Origin: Paenibacillus segetis
GTDB taxonomy: Bacteria; Bacillota; Bacilli; Paenibacillales; Paenibacillaceae
Direction: 5' to 3'
Length of the DNA stretch: 64,000 nucleotides
Assembly: GCF_014639155.1 (NCBI RefSeq)
Contig: NZ_BMFT01000001.1
Location: 3,335,045 to 3,399,044 of the forward strand
In this document: piece after piece, positions 32,678 through 42,141 of the stretch
Layout: every line of letters begins with the position of its first letter
How positions within the stretch are numbered: the first letter of the stretch is position 1
The notes under the pieces: generated by a model
What the model saw: only the letters and a program-made list of their open reading frames with translations
The model's database searches: none
What the model was told of the DNA's origin: nothing
Made by a program: the position numbers and the translations under genes

Positions 32678-34172
32678 ACTTCCATATTTTTTTAAAATTC
32701 CTTGCCGCAGATTCAAGCCCTTTCATCTCTAGAGGAGCTTGACTGCGGTATTTCAATGTAAGCATAAGCTTCTCATCTCCAATCTCCGCATGCATCTGCT
32801 CCACAACCTGTGTCTCACTTATATCTAATGCAACTGCTATTTCAAGTAACGAACCTAATCTCCCAATAAATTCAGGATCCGTGGGTTCAAGTATACTTCG
32901 ATATTCCCCCAGATTAACACCCTTACCATTCCCGGACAAACGTCCAGCAATATAAGCACACATCACATTTTCACGATGTGTTAAACCTGCAATCGGGGCG
33001 TGGGTTAGCCAATACAACGTATGTTTGTCATATTGGTGATACCGGACTCCACTACCTATTTTATAGAGCATAGAAGCTACGTAGAGAAGTTTTCTCGCCA
33101 ATGGATCATGATCCTGTGATAATGACTCCAACAGTATTTCAGCGAATCTATGAACCTGGTGCAAATGGCTTAGTTGAACCGTTGAATGGAATGCAAGCAG
33201 CGAATTTACCTGACGAGGTAGAACCTGTGCAGCTGCTGGCAGGCCTTGCTCCAAGGATTCTAGTAGCAGACCTTCTCTAAGACCCGTCCCACTAACGAGA
33301 CATAGGGAAGCGTCAATATACTGCAGAATCGTATGTAGAATGATTACACCTGGAACAATGATGTCAGCACGGGACTTGGAGAGCCCGTCCATCCGCTTAC
33401 GCTTAGTTAGAGATAAAGAGGGGAGCAACTGTGCAAAATGTTGTATGCTTTCTCTCTCAAGCAAATAATGATGAGCGATCGGCATAGGATATTTGGCTCT
33501 TCGCTGATCTAATTTACCGAGAGCACGGATACTCCCTCCTAGTCCGATTAACGGTAACCCCGGATGACTATTCATCCACTGATGCTCAGAAAGTAAGTCA
33601 TGTATGTCATCCTGAAGCTTAACGATATCGCTGTCTGACCAAGATTCGGGACTTCCCCCATACTTCAATTGTGAGTTCACAGCACCGATCGGTAAAGACA
33701 CGCTAGAGATCCATTCGCGATTACGGAATAATGTTATTTCTGTACTTCCTCCGCCGATATCGATGATGTATCCATCCTGAACCTCGATCCCGCCAACAAC
33801 GCCCAAGAAGCCGTAATAAGCTTCTTTCTCCCCAGACAAAACCTCAATTTGCAGACCGGTAGCTTGATATAGCGTATCGACAATCTCTTGTGAATTCGTA
33901 GCGTTTCGAATAGCTGCTGTAGCAGCCACACGAATTTCCTTGCATTCGTATTGGATGCAAATATGATGAAACTGGCTGAGTATAGGTACAATTTGGACAA
34001 TATCCCCTATTTCCAACCTTCCGTCTGGCTTTATCTTTTCACTTAAACGTGCGGATTCCTTGTTCTCATTAATCAAGCGGTAATCCCCACGCGGTGTTAC
34101 TTCATAAATGGCTAATCTTATGGAGTTGGATCCAATGTCCATGATTCCAATCGTCGTATGGTTGTTCTCCAT
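32637..34172 (-). CDS. ppx: Exopolyphosphatase Ppx/GppA family
   Basis: This 511-residue protein starts at ATG 34172, with AAGGAG 7 nt upstream; an ATG six codons earlier overlaps that site. The ASKHA fold motifs are clear: DIGSNSIRLAIYE, SGEKEAYYGF and the phosphate-2 loop DIGGGSTEI. A C-terminal HD-like helical domain follows from about residue 310. It removes terminal phosphates from polyphosphate or hydrolyses pppGpp; sequence alone does not separate these activities. Pairing with ppk favours polyphosphate. Its 3' end overlaps ppk on the other strand, so the two messages share 41 complementary bases. Confidence 0.92.
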   Translation of the reverse strand: MENNHTTIGIMDIGSNSIRLAIYEVTPRGDYRLINENKESARLSEKIKPDGRLEIGDIVQIVPILSQFHHICIQYECKEIRVAATAAIRNATNSQEIVDTLYQATGLQIEVLSGEKEAYYGFLGVVGGIEVQDGYIIDIGGGSTEITLFRNREWISSVSLPIGAVNSQLKYGGSPESWSDSDIVKLQDDIHDLLSEHQWMNSHPGLPLIGLGGSIRALGKLDQRRAKYPMPIAHHYLLERESIQHFAQLLPSLSLTKRKRMDGLSKSRADIIVPGVIILHTILQYIDASLCLVSGTGLREGLLLESLEQGLPAAAQVLPRQVNSLLAFHSTVQLSHLHQVHRFAEILLESLSQDHDPLARKLLYVASMLYKIGSGVRYHQYDKHTLYWLTHAPIAGLTHRENVMCAYIAGRLSGNGKGVNLGEYRSILEPTDPEFIGRLGSLLEIAVALDISETQVVEQMHAEIGDEKLMLTLKYRSQAPLEMKGLESAARNFKKIWKFSLDWKLESSSTC

Positions 34173-34260
34173 TGTAAGACTCCTTGTCATCTAAGATTGT
34201 AATACCATCACTTTATCCCACTTATATGAAAAAATAAACCTTATACAGAGTAGAAAATAG

Positions 34261-34287
34261 AAAAAAACCGACACCACTCGGTGTCGG
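34261..34287 (-). terminator. Intrinsic terminator of the ptsG-ptsH-ptsI unit
   Basis: The stem CCGACACC/GGTGTCGG closes on a four-base loop, followed by a run of seven T on the minus strand, about 60 nt past the ptsI stop. Confidence 0.9.
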
Positions 34288-34349
34288 TCAACAAAATAAG
34301 CGTTGGTAAAAGATGTTACAGCCCATAAAGATAGGCTTCACGAAGGAAA

Positions 34350-36062
34350 TTATGCATTAATATTACGTACCAATTGGACAACTTCCTGAGCCGTACTCAT
34401 TTGTAATGCCTGCGCCGCCAAATTCTCCATGTCCCCTTTGGACAACTTGGAGATTTGAGAACGTGCTGGAAGTATGGATGTGGCACTCATACTAAATTCA
34501 TCTAAGCCAAGGCCAAGTAATAGTGGAATAGCCGTAGCATCGCCCGCCATTTCACCACACATGCCTACCCAGCGACCTTCCTTATGAGCGGCGTCAATAA
34601 CCATTTTAACAAGGCGTAGGATAGATGGATTATAAGGCTGATACAAATAAGATACCCGCTCGTTCATGCGATCAGCAGCCATTGTATATTGAATAAGATC
34701 ATTTGTACCAATACTGAAGAAATCGACTTCTTTAGCAAATTGATCTGCGAGCACAGCTGTTGAAGGAATTTCAACCATGATTCCAAGTTGGATCGTATCA
34801 GAGACAGATACTCCTTCGCTTACCAACTTCTCTTTCTCCTCCAATAGCAAAGCTTTTGCTTGCCTAAATTCATCAAGCGTAGCGATCATCGGGAACATAA
34901 TGCGCAGATTTCCATATACACTCGCCCGAAGCAATGCACGAAGCTGCGTGCGGAAAATGTCTTGGCGTTCTAGACATAGCCGAACAGCACGGAAACCGAG
35001 AAACGGATTCATTTCCTTTGGCATCTCGAGATATGACAGCTCTTTATCGCCACCGATGTCGAGCGTCCGTACGACAACAGGTTTGCCATCCATTTTCTCA
35101 AGCACTGTTTTGTACGAATTAAATTGAACTTCCTCCGAAGGTAATTCAGTACGTCCCATATATAAGAACTCCGTACGGTATAGTCCTACCCCTTCGCCAC
35201 CATTCTCTAGAACCCCTGTGACATCATTTGGAGTTCCAATGTTCGCGGCAAGTTCAACATGTACACCGTCCGTTGAAATAGTCGGCACTTCACGAAGCTT
35301 CTTCCATTCCTCAATTTTCTGTAAATGCTGTTCTCTTTTTGCTTTATACTCTTCTACCAAGTCTGGAGTAGGATTAATTATAACGGTGCCATCCAATCCA
35401 TCGACAATAATCAGATCACCACTCTTCACTTGGCTCATGACTTCCTTGGTTCCTACAACAGCAGGGATCTCCAATGACCGAGCCATAATGGCTGAGTGAG
35501 AGGTTCTACCTCCGATATTTGTCGCAAATCCTTTTACATATTTGCGGTTTAATTGCGCTGTATCCGATGGAGTTAAATCCTCGGCAATGACAACAACCTC
35601 TTGATCGATATCCGTTGGATTCACATACGTAAGTTCTAGCAGATGAATTAATACACGTTTCGTTACATCACGCATGTCTGCGGCACGTTCTTTAAGGTAA
35701 TCACTCTTCATGTTCTCGAACATAGAAATGAACTCTTGGGCGGTTTCGTTCAGTGCATATTCTGCACAAATCTTCTCAGTGGAGATTTTATCACGGACCG
35801 GTGTAAGTAGTTCAGGGTCACTCAATATGAGCAAATGAGATTCAAATATTTCTGCTTTCTTCTCACCAAGCTCTTGAAGCGTACGTTCCTTAATCGCTTC
35901 AAGCTCTTTCTCTGATTTCGCTAGAGCTTCATCCAACCGGATAAGTTCGGCTTCCGGGTCCAAGACTTCACGGCGGTTCACCGTGAAATCTGGATCCTCC
36001 AATCTGAAGGCAGAAGCAATAGCTACACCTGGCGATGCAGCAATTCCATCTATCTTAAGCAT
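34350..36062 (-). CDS. ptsI: PTS enzyme I
   Basis: This 570-residue cytoplasmic phosphotransferase takes phosphate from PEP and passes it to HPr. The phospho-acceptor is His189 in [12 protein letters not shown], the same number as in E. coli. The PEP-binding barrel shows [14 protein letters not shown] and the catalytic cysteine in [11 protein letters not shown]. It overlaps the end of ptsH by 8 nt, so translation is coupled. Confidence 0.96.
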   Translation of the reverse strand: MLKIDGIAASPGVAIASAFRLEDPDFTVNRREVLDPEAELIRLDEALAKSEKELEAIKERTLQELGEKKAEIFESHLLILSDPELLTPVRDKISTEKICAEYALNETAQEFISMFENMKSDYLKERAADMRDVTKRVLIHLLELTYVNPTDIDQEVVVIAEDLTPSDTAQLNRKYVKGFATNIGGRTSHSAIMARSLEIPAVVGTKEVMSQVKSGDLIIVDGLDGTVIINPTPDLVEEYKAKREQHLQKIEEWKKLREVPTISTDGVHVELAANIGTPNDVTGVLENGGEGVGLYRTEFLYMGRTELPSEEVQFNSYKTVLEKMDGKPVVVRTLDIGGDKELSYLEMPKEMNPFLGFRAVRLCLERQDIFRTQLRALLRASVYGNLRIMFPMIATLDEFRQAKALLLEEKEKLVSEGVSVSDTIQLGIMVEIPSTAVLADQFAKEVDFFSIGTNDLIQYTMAADRMNERVSYLYQPYNPSILRLVKMVIDAAHKEGRWVGMCGEMAGDATAIPLLLGLGLDEFSMSATSILPARSQISKLSKGDMENLAAQALQMSTAQEVVQLVRNINA

Positions 36063-36330
36063 TTACTTCGCCTAGCCCTTCTTTAACCATCACATCTGTA
36101 AGCGCCTGAAGAGCTTCCTCAGCATTCTCGCCAACGGATGACAGTGTAATGGAATCACCTTTTTCCAACCCTAGGGATAATACACCTAGAATTGATTTTA
36201 GAGTCACTTTTTTACCGTTTGCTTCTGCAAAAGATTCGACTCCCTTAAATTTGTTAGCTGTATTAACCAGCGCTGTCGCAGGGCGTGCATGAATTCCGTC
36301 TTCATCAGTAATTCTGAATATTTTTTCCAT
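36055..36330 (-). CDS. ptsH: Phosphocarrier protein HPr
   Basis: This 91-residue protein is the PTS carrier and CcpA co-regulator. His14 in [11 protein letters not shown] is the PEP-dependent phosphorylation site (His15 in the usual numbering), and Ser46 in [12 protein letters not shown] is the HPr-kinase site. It lies 141 bp after ptsG. That gap has no evident promoter or terminator, so it is probably part of a ptsG-ptsH-ptsI transcript. Confidence 0.96.
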   Translation of the reverse strand: MEKIFRITDEDGIHARPATALVNTANKFKGVESFAEANGKKVTLKSILGVLSLGLEKGDSITLSSVGENAEEALQALTDVMVKEGLGEVNA

Positions 36331-36471
36331 TTGTTTTCTCTCGCTTTCTTTATATAGGTATATTTCTTATTTAACGACCTATCAAGACTAGTCAAACTTG
36401 CTCGATAATTCGTTATTAATACTCGCCATCATTCAGGGATTTAGATTTAGATGCTTTCTCTAGTTCCCTCC

Positions 36472-38535
36472 TTAAGAAATAGTGATGATATCACCCTCAC
36501 CGCTCCCAAGCTCTCCCGATTTATTTAACTTAACCTCAGCACCTTCTGGAAGATTAGAGAAAATAATTGGAGAGATTATAGATGGAGCGTGCTCTTTCAC
36601 ATAAGCCAAATCAACTTCCATAATCGGTTGACCCGCCGCGATAAGATCGCCTTCCTTGACTAGAACATGGAAGCCCTGACCCTTTAACTTTACCGTATTT
36701 ACTCCAATATGCACCAGTACTTCTTTGCCTCCATCAGACATAATACCGATCGCATGTTTGCTCGGAAATACGTTAAATACCTTGCCGTAGACCGGAGAAC
36801 ATATCGTTCCATCATGTGGCAATACTGCAAATCCATCCCCAGTCATTTTCTCTGAGAAGACGGGATCCGGAACTTTGGTAATCTCCATGAGCTCACCGTT
36901 TACCGGCATGACGATATCTTCTTTAATAATAGCCTCTCCATCTTGTGCCGCTTCCTGTTCCACAACCGCGGCCTTATCTACGGTAGATACTGGCGCTGCT
37001 TCTGGTGTTCTACCACTTATTATATCGGCAATTTGCGTTTTAATTGTATCCGAACGGGTACCAAATATCGCTTGGATATTATTCCCGACTTCGAGGACAC
37101 CTGATGCCCCCAGCTTTTTCAGTTGATCCTTACGAACATTCCCTTTGTCCCTCACTTCTACCCGCAGGCGAGTAATGCAGGCATCTAGATGGGCAATGTT
37201 CTCTTTTCCTCCAAGTGCTATTAAAATGTTGTTCGGCAATTCATCTTTAGTGACCGCCCCCTCTTGGTTTGTTCCCTTGTCTCCTTCAATTTCGGGTTCC
37301 TCGCGTCCTGGTGTCCTCAAGTTAAACTTACGGATAACAAACCGGAAGCCAAAATAATACACCACTGCGAGAATTAATCCTACGATAATGACGTTCCACC
37401 ATGGTGTACGTCCCGGAATAACACCAAAAATCAAGTAATCAATAAGCCCACCTGAAAAGGTCATGCCGATCTTGACGTGTAGAATATGCATCGTCATGAA
37501 GGACAATCCTGCAAATACACAGTGTACCGCGAACAATAAAGGTGCGACAAACAAGAAAGAGAACTCAAGTGGTTCTGTGATCCCTGTTAAAAATGAAGTT
37601 AATGCTGCTGAGCCCATTATACCAGCAACATATTTCTTATGCTCAGGTCTTGCTTCATGGTAGATAGCAAGCGCTGCTGCTGGTAATCCGAACATCATAA
37701 ACGGGAACTTACCGGTCATAAATGTGCCTGCTGTAAATTCTACACCATCACGGAGTTGAGCCATAAATATTTGTTGGTCCCCACGGACTAAATGCCCCGC
37801 CTTGTTCACATATTCTCCAAACTCGTACCAGAAAGGCGAGTAGAAAATATGATGAAGACCAAACGGAATTAGTGCACGCTCCACCATTCCGAATATCAAA
37901 GCGGACAAGGTCCGATTTTGTTCTAGCATGAAGTGCGAGACTGTATTTAATCCCGACTGTATCGGAGGCCAAATGATAACCATCAATAGACCAAGTAACA
38001 CGGATGTCGCTGCGGTCATAATCGGAACAAAACGTTTTCCTGCAAAAAATCCAAGGTACGAAGGTAATTCAATTTTAAAGAAACGATTGTACATACTCGC
38101 CGCCAAAACCCCGACGATAATACCACCAAACACCCCTGTTGCAAGTGTCGGAATCCCAAGTACATCAGCATAAGCTGGATCTGTACCGATCATCGCTGGT
38201 GTGACACCAATAACGGTTCCCATAGTTACATTCATAACAAGATAACCGATAATGGCCGCGAGCCCAGCGACCCCTTCTCCCCCTGCTAAACCTACCGCAA
38301 CACCAACAGCAAATAACAACGCTAGGTTTGTGAATACAATTTGCCCTGCATTCATCATGACAGTAGCAACAGCTGATACAGTTTGGTTATCCAATACCGG
38401 GACTAAATCCAGAAATTCTGGACTTACCAACATGTTACCTATCCCTAGAAGTAATCCTGCTGCAGGTAACAACGCCACAGGTAGCATCAGAGCCTTACCA
38501 ACTCTTTGTAAGACACCAAACAGACGCTTAAACAT
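36472..38535 (-). CDS. ptsG: PTS glucose-specific transporter IICBA
   Basis: This 687-residue permease imports and phosphorylates glucose. The IIC membrane domain spans about 1-410 (ten or so hydrophobic segments, GITEPLEFSFLFVAP). IIB has the phosphocysteine Cys453 (LDACITRLRV), and IIA has the active His609 (VLVHIGVNTV) after a linker of about 40 residues. The B. subtilis PtsG order and size are the same. The ATG has AGGAGGG upstream. Expression should depend on the GlcT antiterminator acting on the leader at 38571-38693. Confidence 0.95.
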   Translation of the reverse strand: MFKRLFGVLQRVGKALMLPVALLPAAGLLLGIGNMLVSPEFLDLVPVLDNQTVSAVATVMMNAGQIVFTNLALLFAVGVAVGLAGGEGVAGLAAIIGYLVMNVTMGTVIGVTPAMIGTDPAYADVLGIPTLATGVFGGIIVGVLAASMYNRFFKIELPSYLGFFAGKRFVPIMTAATSVLLGLLMVIIWPPIQSGLNTVSHFMLEQNRTLSALIFGMVERALIPFGLHHIFYSPFWYEFGEYVNKAGHLVRGDQQIFMAQLRDGVEFTAGTFMTGKFPFMMFGLPAAALAIYHEARPEHKKYVAGIMGSAALTSFLTGITEPLEFSFLFVAPLLFAVHCVFAGLSFMTMHILHVKIGMTFSGGLIDYLIFGVIPGRTPWWNVIIVGLILAVVYYFGFRFVIRKFNLRTPGREEPEIEGDKGTNQEGAVTKDELPNNILIALGGKENIAHLDACITRLRVEVRDKGNVRKDQLKKLGASGVLEVGNNIQAIFGTRSDTIKTQIADIISGRTPEAAPVSTVDKAAVVEQEAAQDGEAIIKEDIVMPVNGELMEITKVPDPVFSEKMTGDGFAVLPHDGTICSPVYGKVFNVFPSKHAIGIMSDGGKEVLVHIGVNTVKLKGQGFHVLVKEGDLIAAGQPIMEVDLAYVKEHAPSIISPIIFSNLPEGAEVKLNKSGELGSGEGDIITIS

Positions 38536-38570
38536 AAAATACCCTCCTGTAATCTAAGATGCCCAAACAA

Positions 38571-38693
38571 CAAAAAAGGCACCAGTCAATAAAGTTTTTG
38601 TTGTACTTCCTGTCTAGGGTTATAATACCCAGCAGACTGGTAATACAATCAAAAAACTTTTATCAACTCATGCCTGATCGAATCAGTCACACA
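38571..38693 (-). promoter_or_regulatory. GlcT-responsive antiterminator (RAT) and overlapping terminator in the ptsG leader
   Basis: The minus-strand leader begins with a RAT-type hairpin at about 38664-38693, core CTGATTCGATCAGGCATGAG, very close to the B. subtilis ptsG RAT as I remember it. Its 3' part (GGCATGAGTTGAT..) can instead pair with the later GGCACCAGTCAATAAAG complement, forming a long terminator stem that ends in GGTGCC and T6 at 38572-38577. The two structures exclude each other, which is the BglG/GlcT mechanism. Confidence 0.85.
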
Positions 38694-38725
38694 TTGTGAT
38701 TATCTTATTGTTGTTATCGGTTCAG

Positions 38726-38754
38726 ATTATAGCAAACCTGCCAATCAATCGCAA
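38726..38754 (-). promoter_or_regulatory. SigA promoter of ptsG
   Basis: TTGCGA (38749-38754) and a perfect TATAAT (38726-38731) are separated by 17 bp. The promoter sits directly after the glcT stop codon, so ptsG has its own start besides any read-through from glcT. Confidence 0.85.
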
Positions 38755-38761
38755 GTCAGTT

Positions 38762-39610
38762 TTATCGTATATGTGGAGGAGCTACACGGTGAAGATGCAT
38801 TGTTAAATAGCTAACTTCAGCAGGGTATATTGTCTTATTTAAGCGCTGTTGCATTACCTGTGTCAACTTCCGAGCTATTTGATATAAAGATGGGTACTCT
38901 TGTTGAAGCAACGTGTCCAACATGTGGATTTCTCCAACCCGCTCACCACGCCGCACCCGTTCGATCGCAAATCTCAAATGGGTAAGGAGCCGTGAATAAT
39001 CCAATGAATTACGTAAAATTGTAAATTGAAGTTCTTCCTCAACAATACGAACCAAGTCAGCAATTAGTTCTGCTTGCCCTCTTACCTCGCTAATATGGCG
39101 GTTGGTCATCGCGCTGTTAATATGAAGCGCAACAAATCCGACTTCATCCTCGCCCAAATCCACGCCCATCTTTCTGTGAATCAAATCAATAGCATACTGA
39201 GCTAGCTCATATTCAACAGTATAGATTTCTTTCGTCTCGAATAGAAACGGGTTGTGAATAGCTAGATCTTGCTGTGCTCTCTTGAGAGCAAACGAGAGGT
39301 GATCGGTAAGGGCAATGTGAATGTGCTCATTCAGTTCGGTCTGAGTTTTCCGGGAAATATACGTGATAACTTCGCCGATGACCTCAATTAACTTCTCATC
39401 TACGTGAGGAACAAGTTGCTTATACTGTTCCTGTTCCTTTTGATCCTTGAGAATAAACAACTTCTCTACCGATTCAAGTGGAACAAAATCATTGGATTTC
39501 ATGTTGAATCCAATACCTTTGCCAATGACTACTACCTCGTCATGCTGGGGATGCTTTGCAATGATGACGTTGTTATTCAACACCTTAGCGACTTGCAAGC
39601 TATTACTCAT
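38762..39610 (-). CDS. glcT: Transcription antiterminator GlcT (BglG family)
   Basis: This 282-residue protein has an N-terminal RNA-binding CAT domain (about 1-58, KVLNNNVIIAK) and two PTS regulation domains (PRD1 about 65-170, PRD2 about 175-280). Conserved histidines lie in ELNEHIHIALTDHL, GFVALHINSA and YLTMHLHRV. Phosphorylation of the PRDs by PtsG or HPr would control dimerisation and binding to the RAT upstream of ptsG. AAGGGGG precedes the ATG. The position next to ptsG is the same as in Bacillus. Confidence 0.93.
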   Translation of the reverse strand: MSNSLQVAKVLNNNVIIAKHPQHDEVVVIGKGIGFNMKSNDFVPLESVEKLFILKDQKEQEQYKQLVPHVDEKLIEVIGEVITYISRKTQTELNEHIHIALTDHLSFALKRAQQDLAIHNPFLFETKEIYTVEYELAQYAIDLIHRKMGVDLGEDEVGFVALHINSAMTNRHISEVRGQAELIADLVRIVEEELQFTILRNSLDYSRLLTHLRFAIERVRRGERVGEIHMLDTLLQQEYPSLYQIARKLTQVMQQRLNKTIYPAEVSYLTMHLHRVAPPHIR

Positions 39611-39710
39611 AATTGCCCCCTTCTACTTGCGAAGTCAATTCCTAGAAAGCTTACGCTTACGAACATTATAATCGACCTTTCAACTCCTTGCTAGTAAATT
39701 ACAAAAAATA

Positions 39711-39742
39711 CAAAAGCGCCTCGCAAAAAGTCGCGGGACGCT
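39711..39742 (-). terminator. Terminator-like hairpin after the flotillin gene
   Basis: The stem AGCGtCCCGC/GCGaGGCGCT is imperfect and is followed by TTTTGTATTTTTTG on the minus strand. It separates the yuaF-flotillin operon from glcT. Confidence 0.7.
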
Positions 39743-39805
39743 CGTAGCGTAATATGAATATTTACATGCGTAGGTAGTAAATGTCAAGAATCGATCGTTG
39801 GAAAT

Positions 39806-41380
39806 TTAATTACTTTCATCCTTAGACACCTTTTTGTCAATAATGATAGGAGCATTATCAAGAACAACAGGGTCATTCTTAGATGTTACAATTGGAACTG
39901 AAGGCGTCGATAGATTCTTTCCACCTTTAGTTAAGCCGTTAATGAGTTTTTCCAAATCGATACCTGACACACTCTTCAGCATCTCAGGAGCTGTAGCCAT
40001 TAATTCCGTCACATAATTGCTCACCCGGGCTGCTCCTTCGCCTTTACCGGTATCCACTACAGTCAACTTGTCAATGGACGACAATGGACCGGCAATTTTT
40101 CCAGCTAGCTCTGGAAGCATTTTGACAACAATATCAAGGATAGCGGCTTCACCAAATTTTTGGAATGCTTCAGCCAATTTTTCTTTCGCTTCCGCCTCCG
40201 CAAGACCTCGTAAACGGATAATTTCTGCGTCTGCAGTACCTTTAGCCCGCTCTGCGTCGGCAATAGCCATACCTTCCAACCGCTTCTGCTCCGCTGATGC
40301 TCGAGCTTGAGTCTCTATTGAGTATTGTAGCGCATCCGCTTCCCGCATTTTACGTGCCTTATCCGCCTCTGCCGCTTGCTCGACAGCATAACGATCGGCG
40401 TCAGCTTTCTTCTTCACTTCTGCATCGTATTGTTTCTCACGAACCATAATTTCTTTACCTTGCAAATCGATTTCCCGTTCCTTACGAACCAATTCAACCT
40501 TCATCTGTTCTTCTACCACAGTCTGCTTCGCACGGGCCTCTTGAATATGATAAGCCTGGTCTGCTTCGGCTTTCGCGGTATCCTGATCTCTCTTAAATGA
40601 AGCCACTTTAAGTTCTTTCTCTTTGGAAGCTTCCGCTATGTTCGTATCACGAAGCAACTCAGCTTTTTGTCCTTCCTCTTCAGCCAATGCCTTCTTAATC
40701 CGTGAATCCCTTACCGCATCCGCTTCAGCGATTTCAGCATCTCGCTTCACTGCTGCAATTCGCGGCTTACCAAGTGCTTCCAAATAACCGTGTTTGTCGC
40801 GAACGTCTTTTATGGTAAAGGAAACGATCTGTAGTCCCATCTTCTTCAGATCCCGTGCTGCAACACCTTGCACTTCCTGAGCGAACTTATCCCTGTTACG
40901 ATACACTTCTTCTACGGTCATGGATCCAAGAATCGAACGAAGATGACCCTCAAGCACTTCCTGTGCTTCACCCTTAAGCGACTCGATCGGTTTACCCATA
41001 AACTGCTCAGCAGCCGTAGCGACGTCTTCAACAGAGCCACCTACTTTGATGATTGCAACTCCATCAGCCGATACGGGAACTCCTTGCTCCGTATATACCT
41101 CAGGTGTCATAACGTCTAATTTATGCGAAAGAAGCGACATGAACTCAGCTTTTTGGAAAATAGGCCAAATAAACGCCCCGCCCCCACGCACGATCTTAAT
41201 TTTACGACCTGACTCATCATCGGAAATGTTTTTATTTCCCAGAAAAGATCCAGTGACGATCATAGCCTCGTCCGGGCTTACCGTTTTATAGCGAGCCCAG
41301 AAGGCTAGACCAAAAATAAGAATAACTACAATGACAATAACGGGAATCAACAAGAAATCAGGAATATCCGTAAACGACAA
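39806..41380 (-). CDS. floT: Flotillin (YuaG/FloT)
   Basis: This 524-residue membrane scaffold has an N-terminal hydrophobic hairpin or segment (about 9-29), an SPFH domain to about 230, and a long Ala/Glu/Lys-rich coiled coil (about 235-400). The C-terminal flotillin domain (KEKLAEAFQKFGEAAILD) follows. It organises membrane microdomains. The start codon is TTG at 41380, directly adjoining the stop codon of the NfeD gene, with AAGGAG 9 nt upstream inside that gene. Confidence 0.92.
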   Translation of the reverse strand: MSFTDIPDFLLIPVIVIVVILIFGLAFWARYKTVSPDEAMIVTGSFLGNKNISDDESGRKIKIVRGGGAFIWPIFQKAEFMSLLSHKLDVMTPEVYTEQGVPVSADGVAIIKVGGSVEDVATAAEQFMGKPIESLKGEAQEVLEGHLRSILGSMTVEEVYRNRDKFAQEVQGVAARDLKKMGLQIVSFTIKDVRDKHGYLEALGKPRIAAVKRDAEIAEADAVRDSRIKKALAEEEGQKAELLRDTNIAEASKEKELKVASFKRDQDTAKAEADQAYHIQEARAKQTVVEEQMKVELVRKEREIDLQGKEIMVREKQYDAEVKKKADADRYAVEQAAEADKARKMREADALQYSIETQARASAEQKRLEGMAIADAERAKGTADAEIIRLRGLAEAEAKEKLAEAFQKFGEAAILDIVVKMLPELAGKIAGPLSSIDKLTVVDTGKGEGAARVSNYVTELMATAPEMLKSVSGIDLEKLINGLTKGGKNLSTPSVPIVTSKNDPVVLDNAPIIIDKKVSKDESN

Positions 41381-41923
41381 TCACACCATCTCCTTATTAT
41401 GTTCTTCTTCATAAAGCTCCGAAACTTGCACAATGCCTTCCTTCTCATCCACTACAACAACTAATGTACCGGCTGCAATTTCCCGGTGATCCCAGCTGGC
41501 TGCAATATGTAAGGTGTTGCCAGCTACAAACTTAACCATAATTTCTCCAAAACCTTGGCTTGGAATTGGCACCGTTACCTCGCCGAGTTTGCCGGGAAGC
41601 TCAGCTGCAGAGTAACCAGTCGAGTTCTCACTATTCTCCATTGGCTTGACATAAAGAAAATAAATGAGAATAGACAGGAACAGCGCTATGATGATAGCCA
41701 ACGCATAAATAATGGGAGCGCCCAAATTAGTGTAACGGAACAGTAGAATACCTGCTCCTCCGAATGTCGTGATAGCCGAAGCTGAAATAATCGGCTTAAA
41801 GAAATCAACCGCGATTACATCAAAAATCCCGTCTATCCAACTTCCAATCAAGTCACCTAATACGAGGCTAACCACTGCGAATAGGCTACCGCCAACCAAA
41901 CAGCCCCAGAACAACGATTCCAT
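41381..41923 (-). CDS. yuaF: NfeD-like membrane protein YuaF
   Basis: This 180-residue protein starts at ATG 41923, with AAAGGGGG 9 nt upstream; the frame is open 15 codons further but lacks a binding site. It has three or so transmembrane segments to about residue 96. A C-terminal OB-fold domain (LPGKLGEVTVPIPSQGFGE) follows. YuaF accompanies the flotillin YuaG in Bacillus and the genes are adjacent here too. It probably acts with the flotillin in membrane organisation. Confidence 0.88.
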   Translation of the reverse strand: MESLFWGCLVGGSLFAVVSLVLGDLIGSWIDGIFDVIAVDFFKPIISASAITTFGGAGILLFRYTNLGAPIIYALAIIIALFLSILIYFLYVKPMENSENSTGYSAAELPGKLGEVTVPIPSQGFGEIMVKFVAGNTLHIAASWDHREIAAGTLVVVVDEKEGIVQVSELYEEEHNKEMV

Positions 41924-42066
41924 ATCACTTCCCCCTTTCGGGCTGCCTATATCTATTATACGTAACAAATATTTCCTTGTTTCGTTTACTTTCGATTTTT
42001 AGCTTTTTGATCCGCTTAATTAAGGATTAATTTCCCCTATAAAAACAGGAACGATTCTAATTAAAA

Positions 42067-42102
42067 GCGACTCATAGGATATCGATCTATCCCATGAGTC
42101 GC
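42067..42102 (-). terminator. Intrinsic terminator of the alcohol dehydrogenase gene
   Basis: The stem GCGACTCAT/ATGAGTCGC with an inner GGGATA/TATCC pairing is followed by TTTTAATT on the minus strand. Confidence 0.85.
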
Positions 42103-42141
42103 TCTGATACAACTTTTGGCACTAGGCCTATTTAAATTTTC

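Noticed and set aside
36331..36471. Possible small gene between ptsG and ptsH, suggested by a GGAGGG after the ptsG stop
   Set aside because: The nearest ATG is more than 25 nt away and its frame gives only 14 codons.
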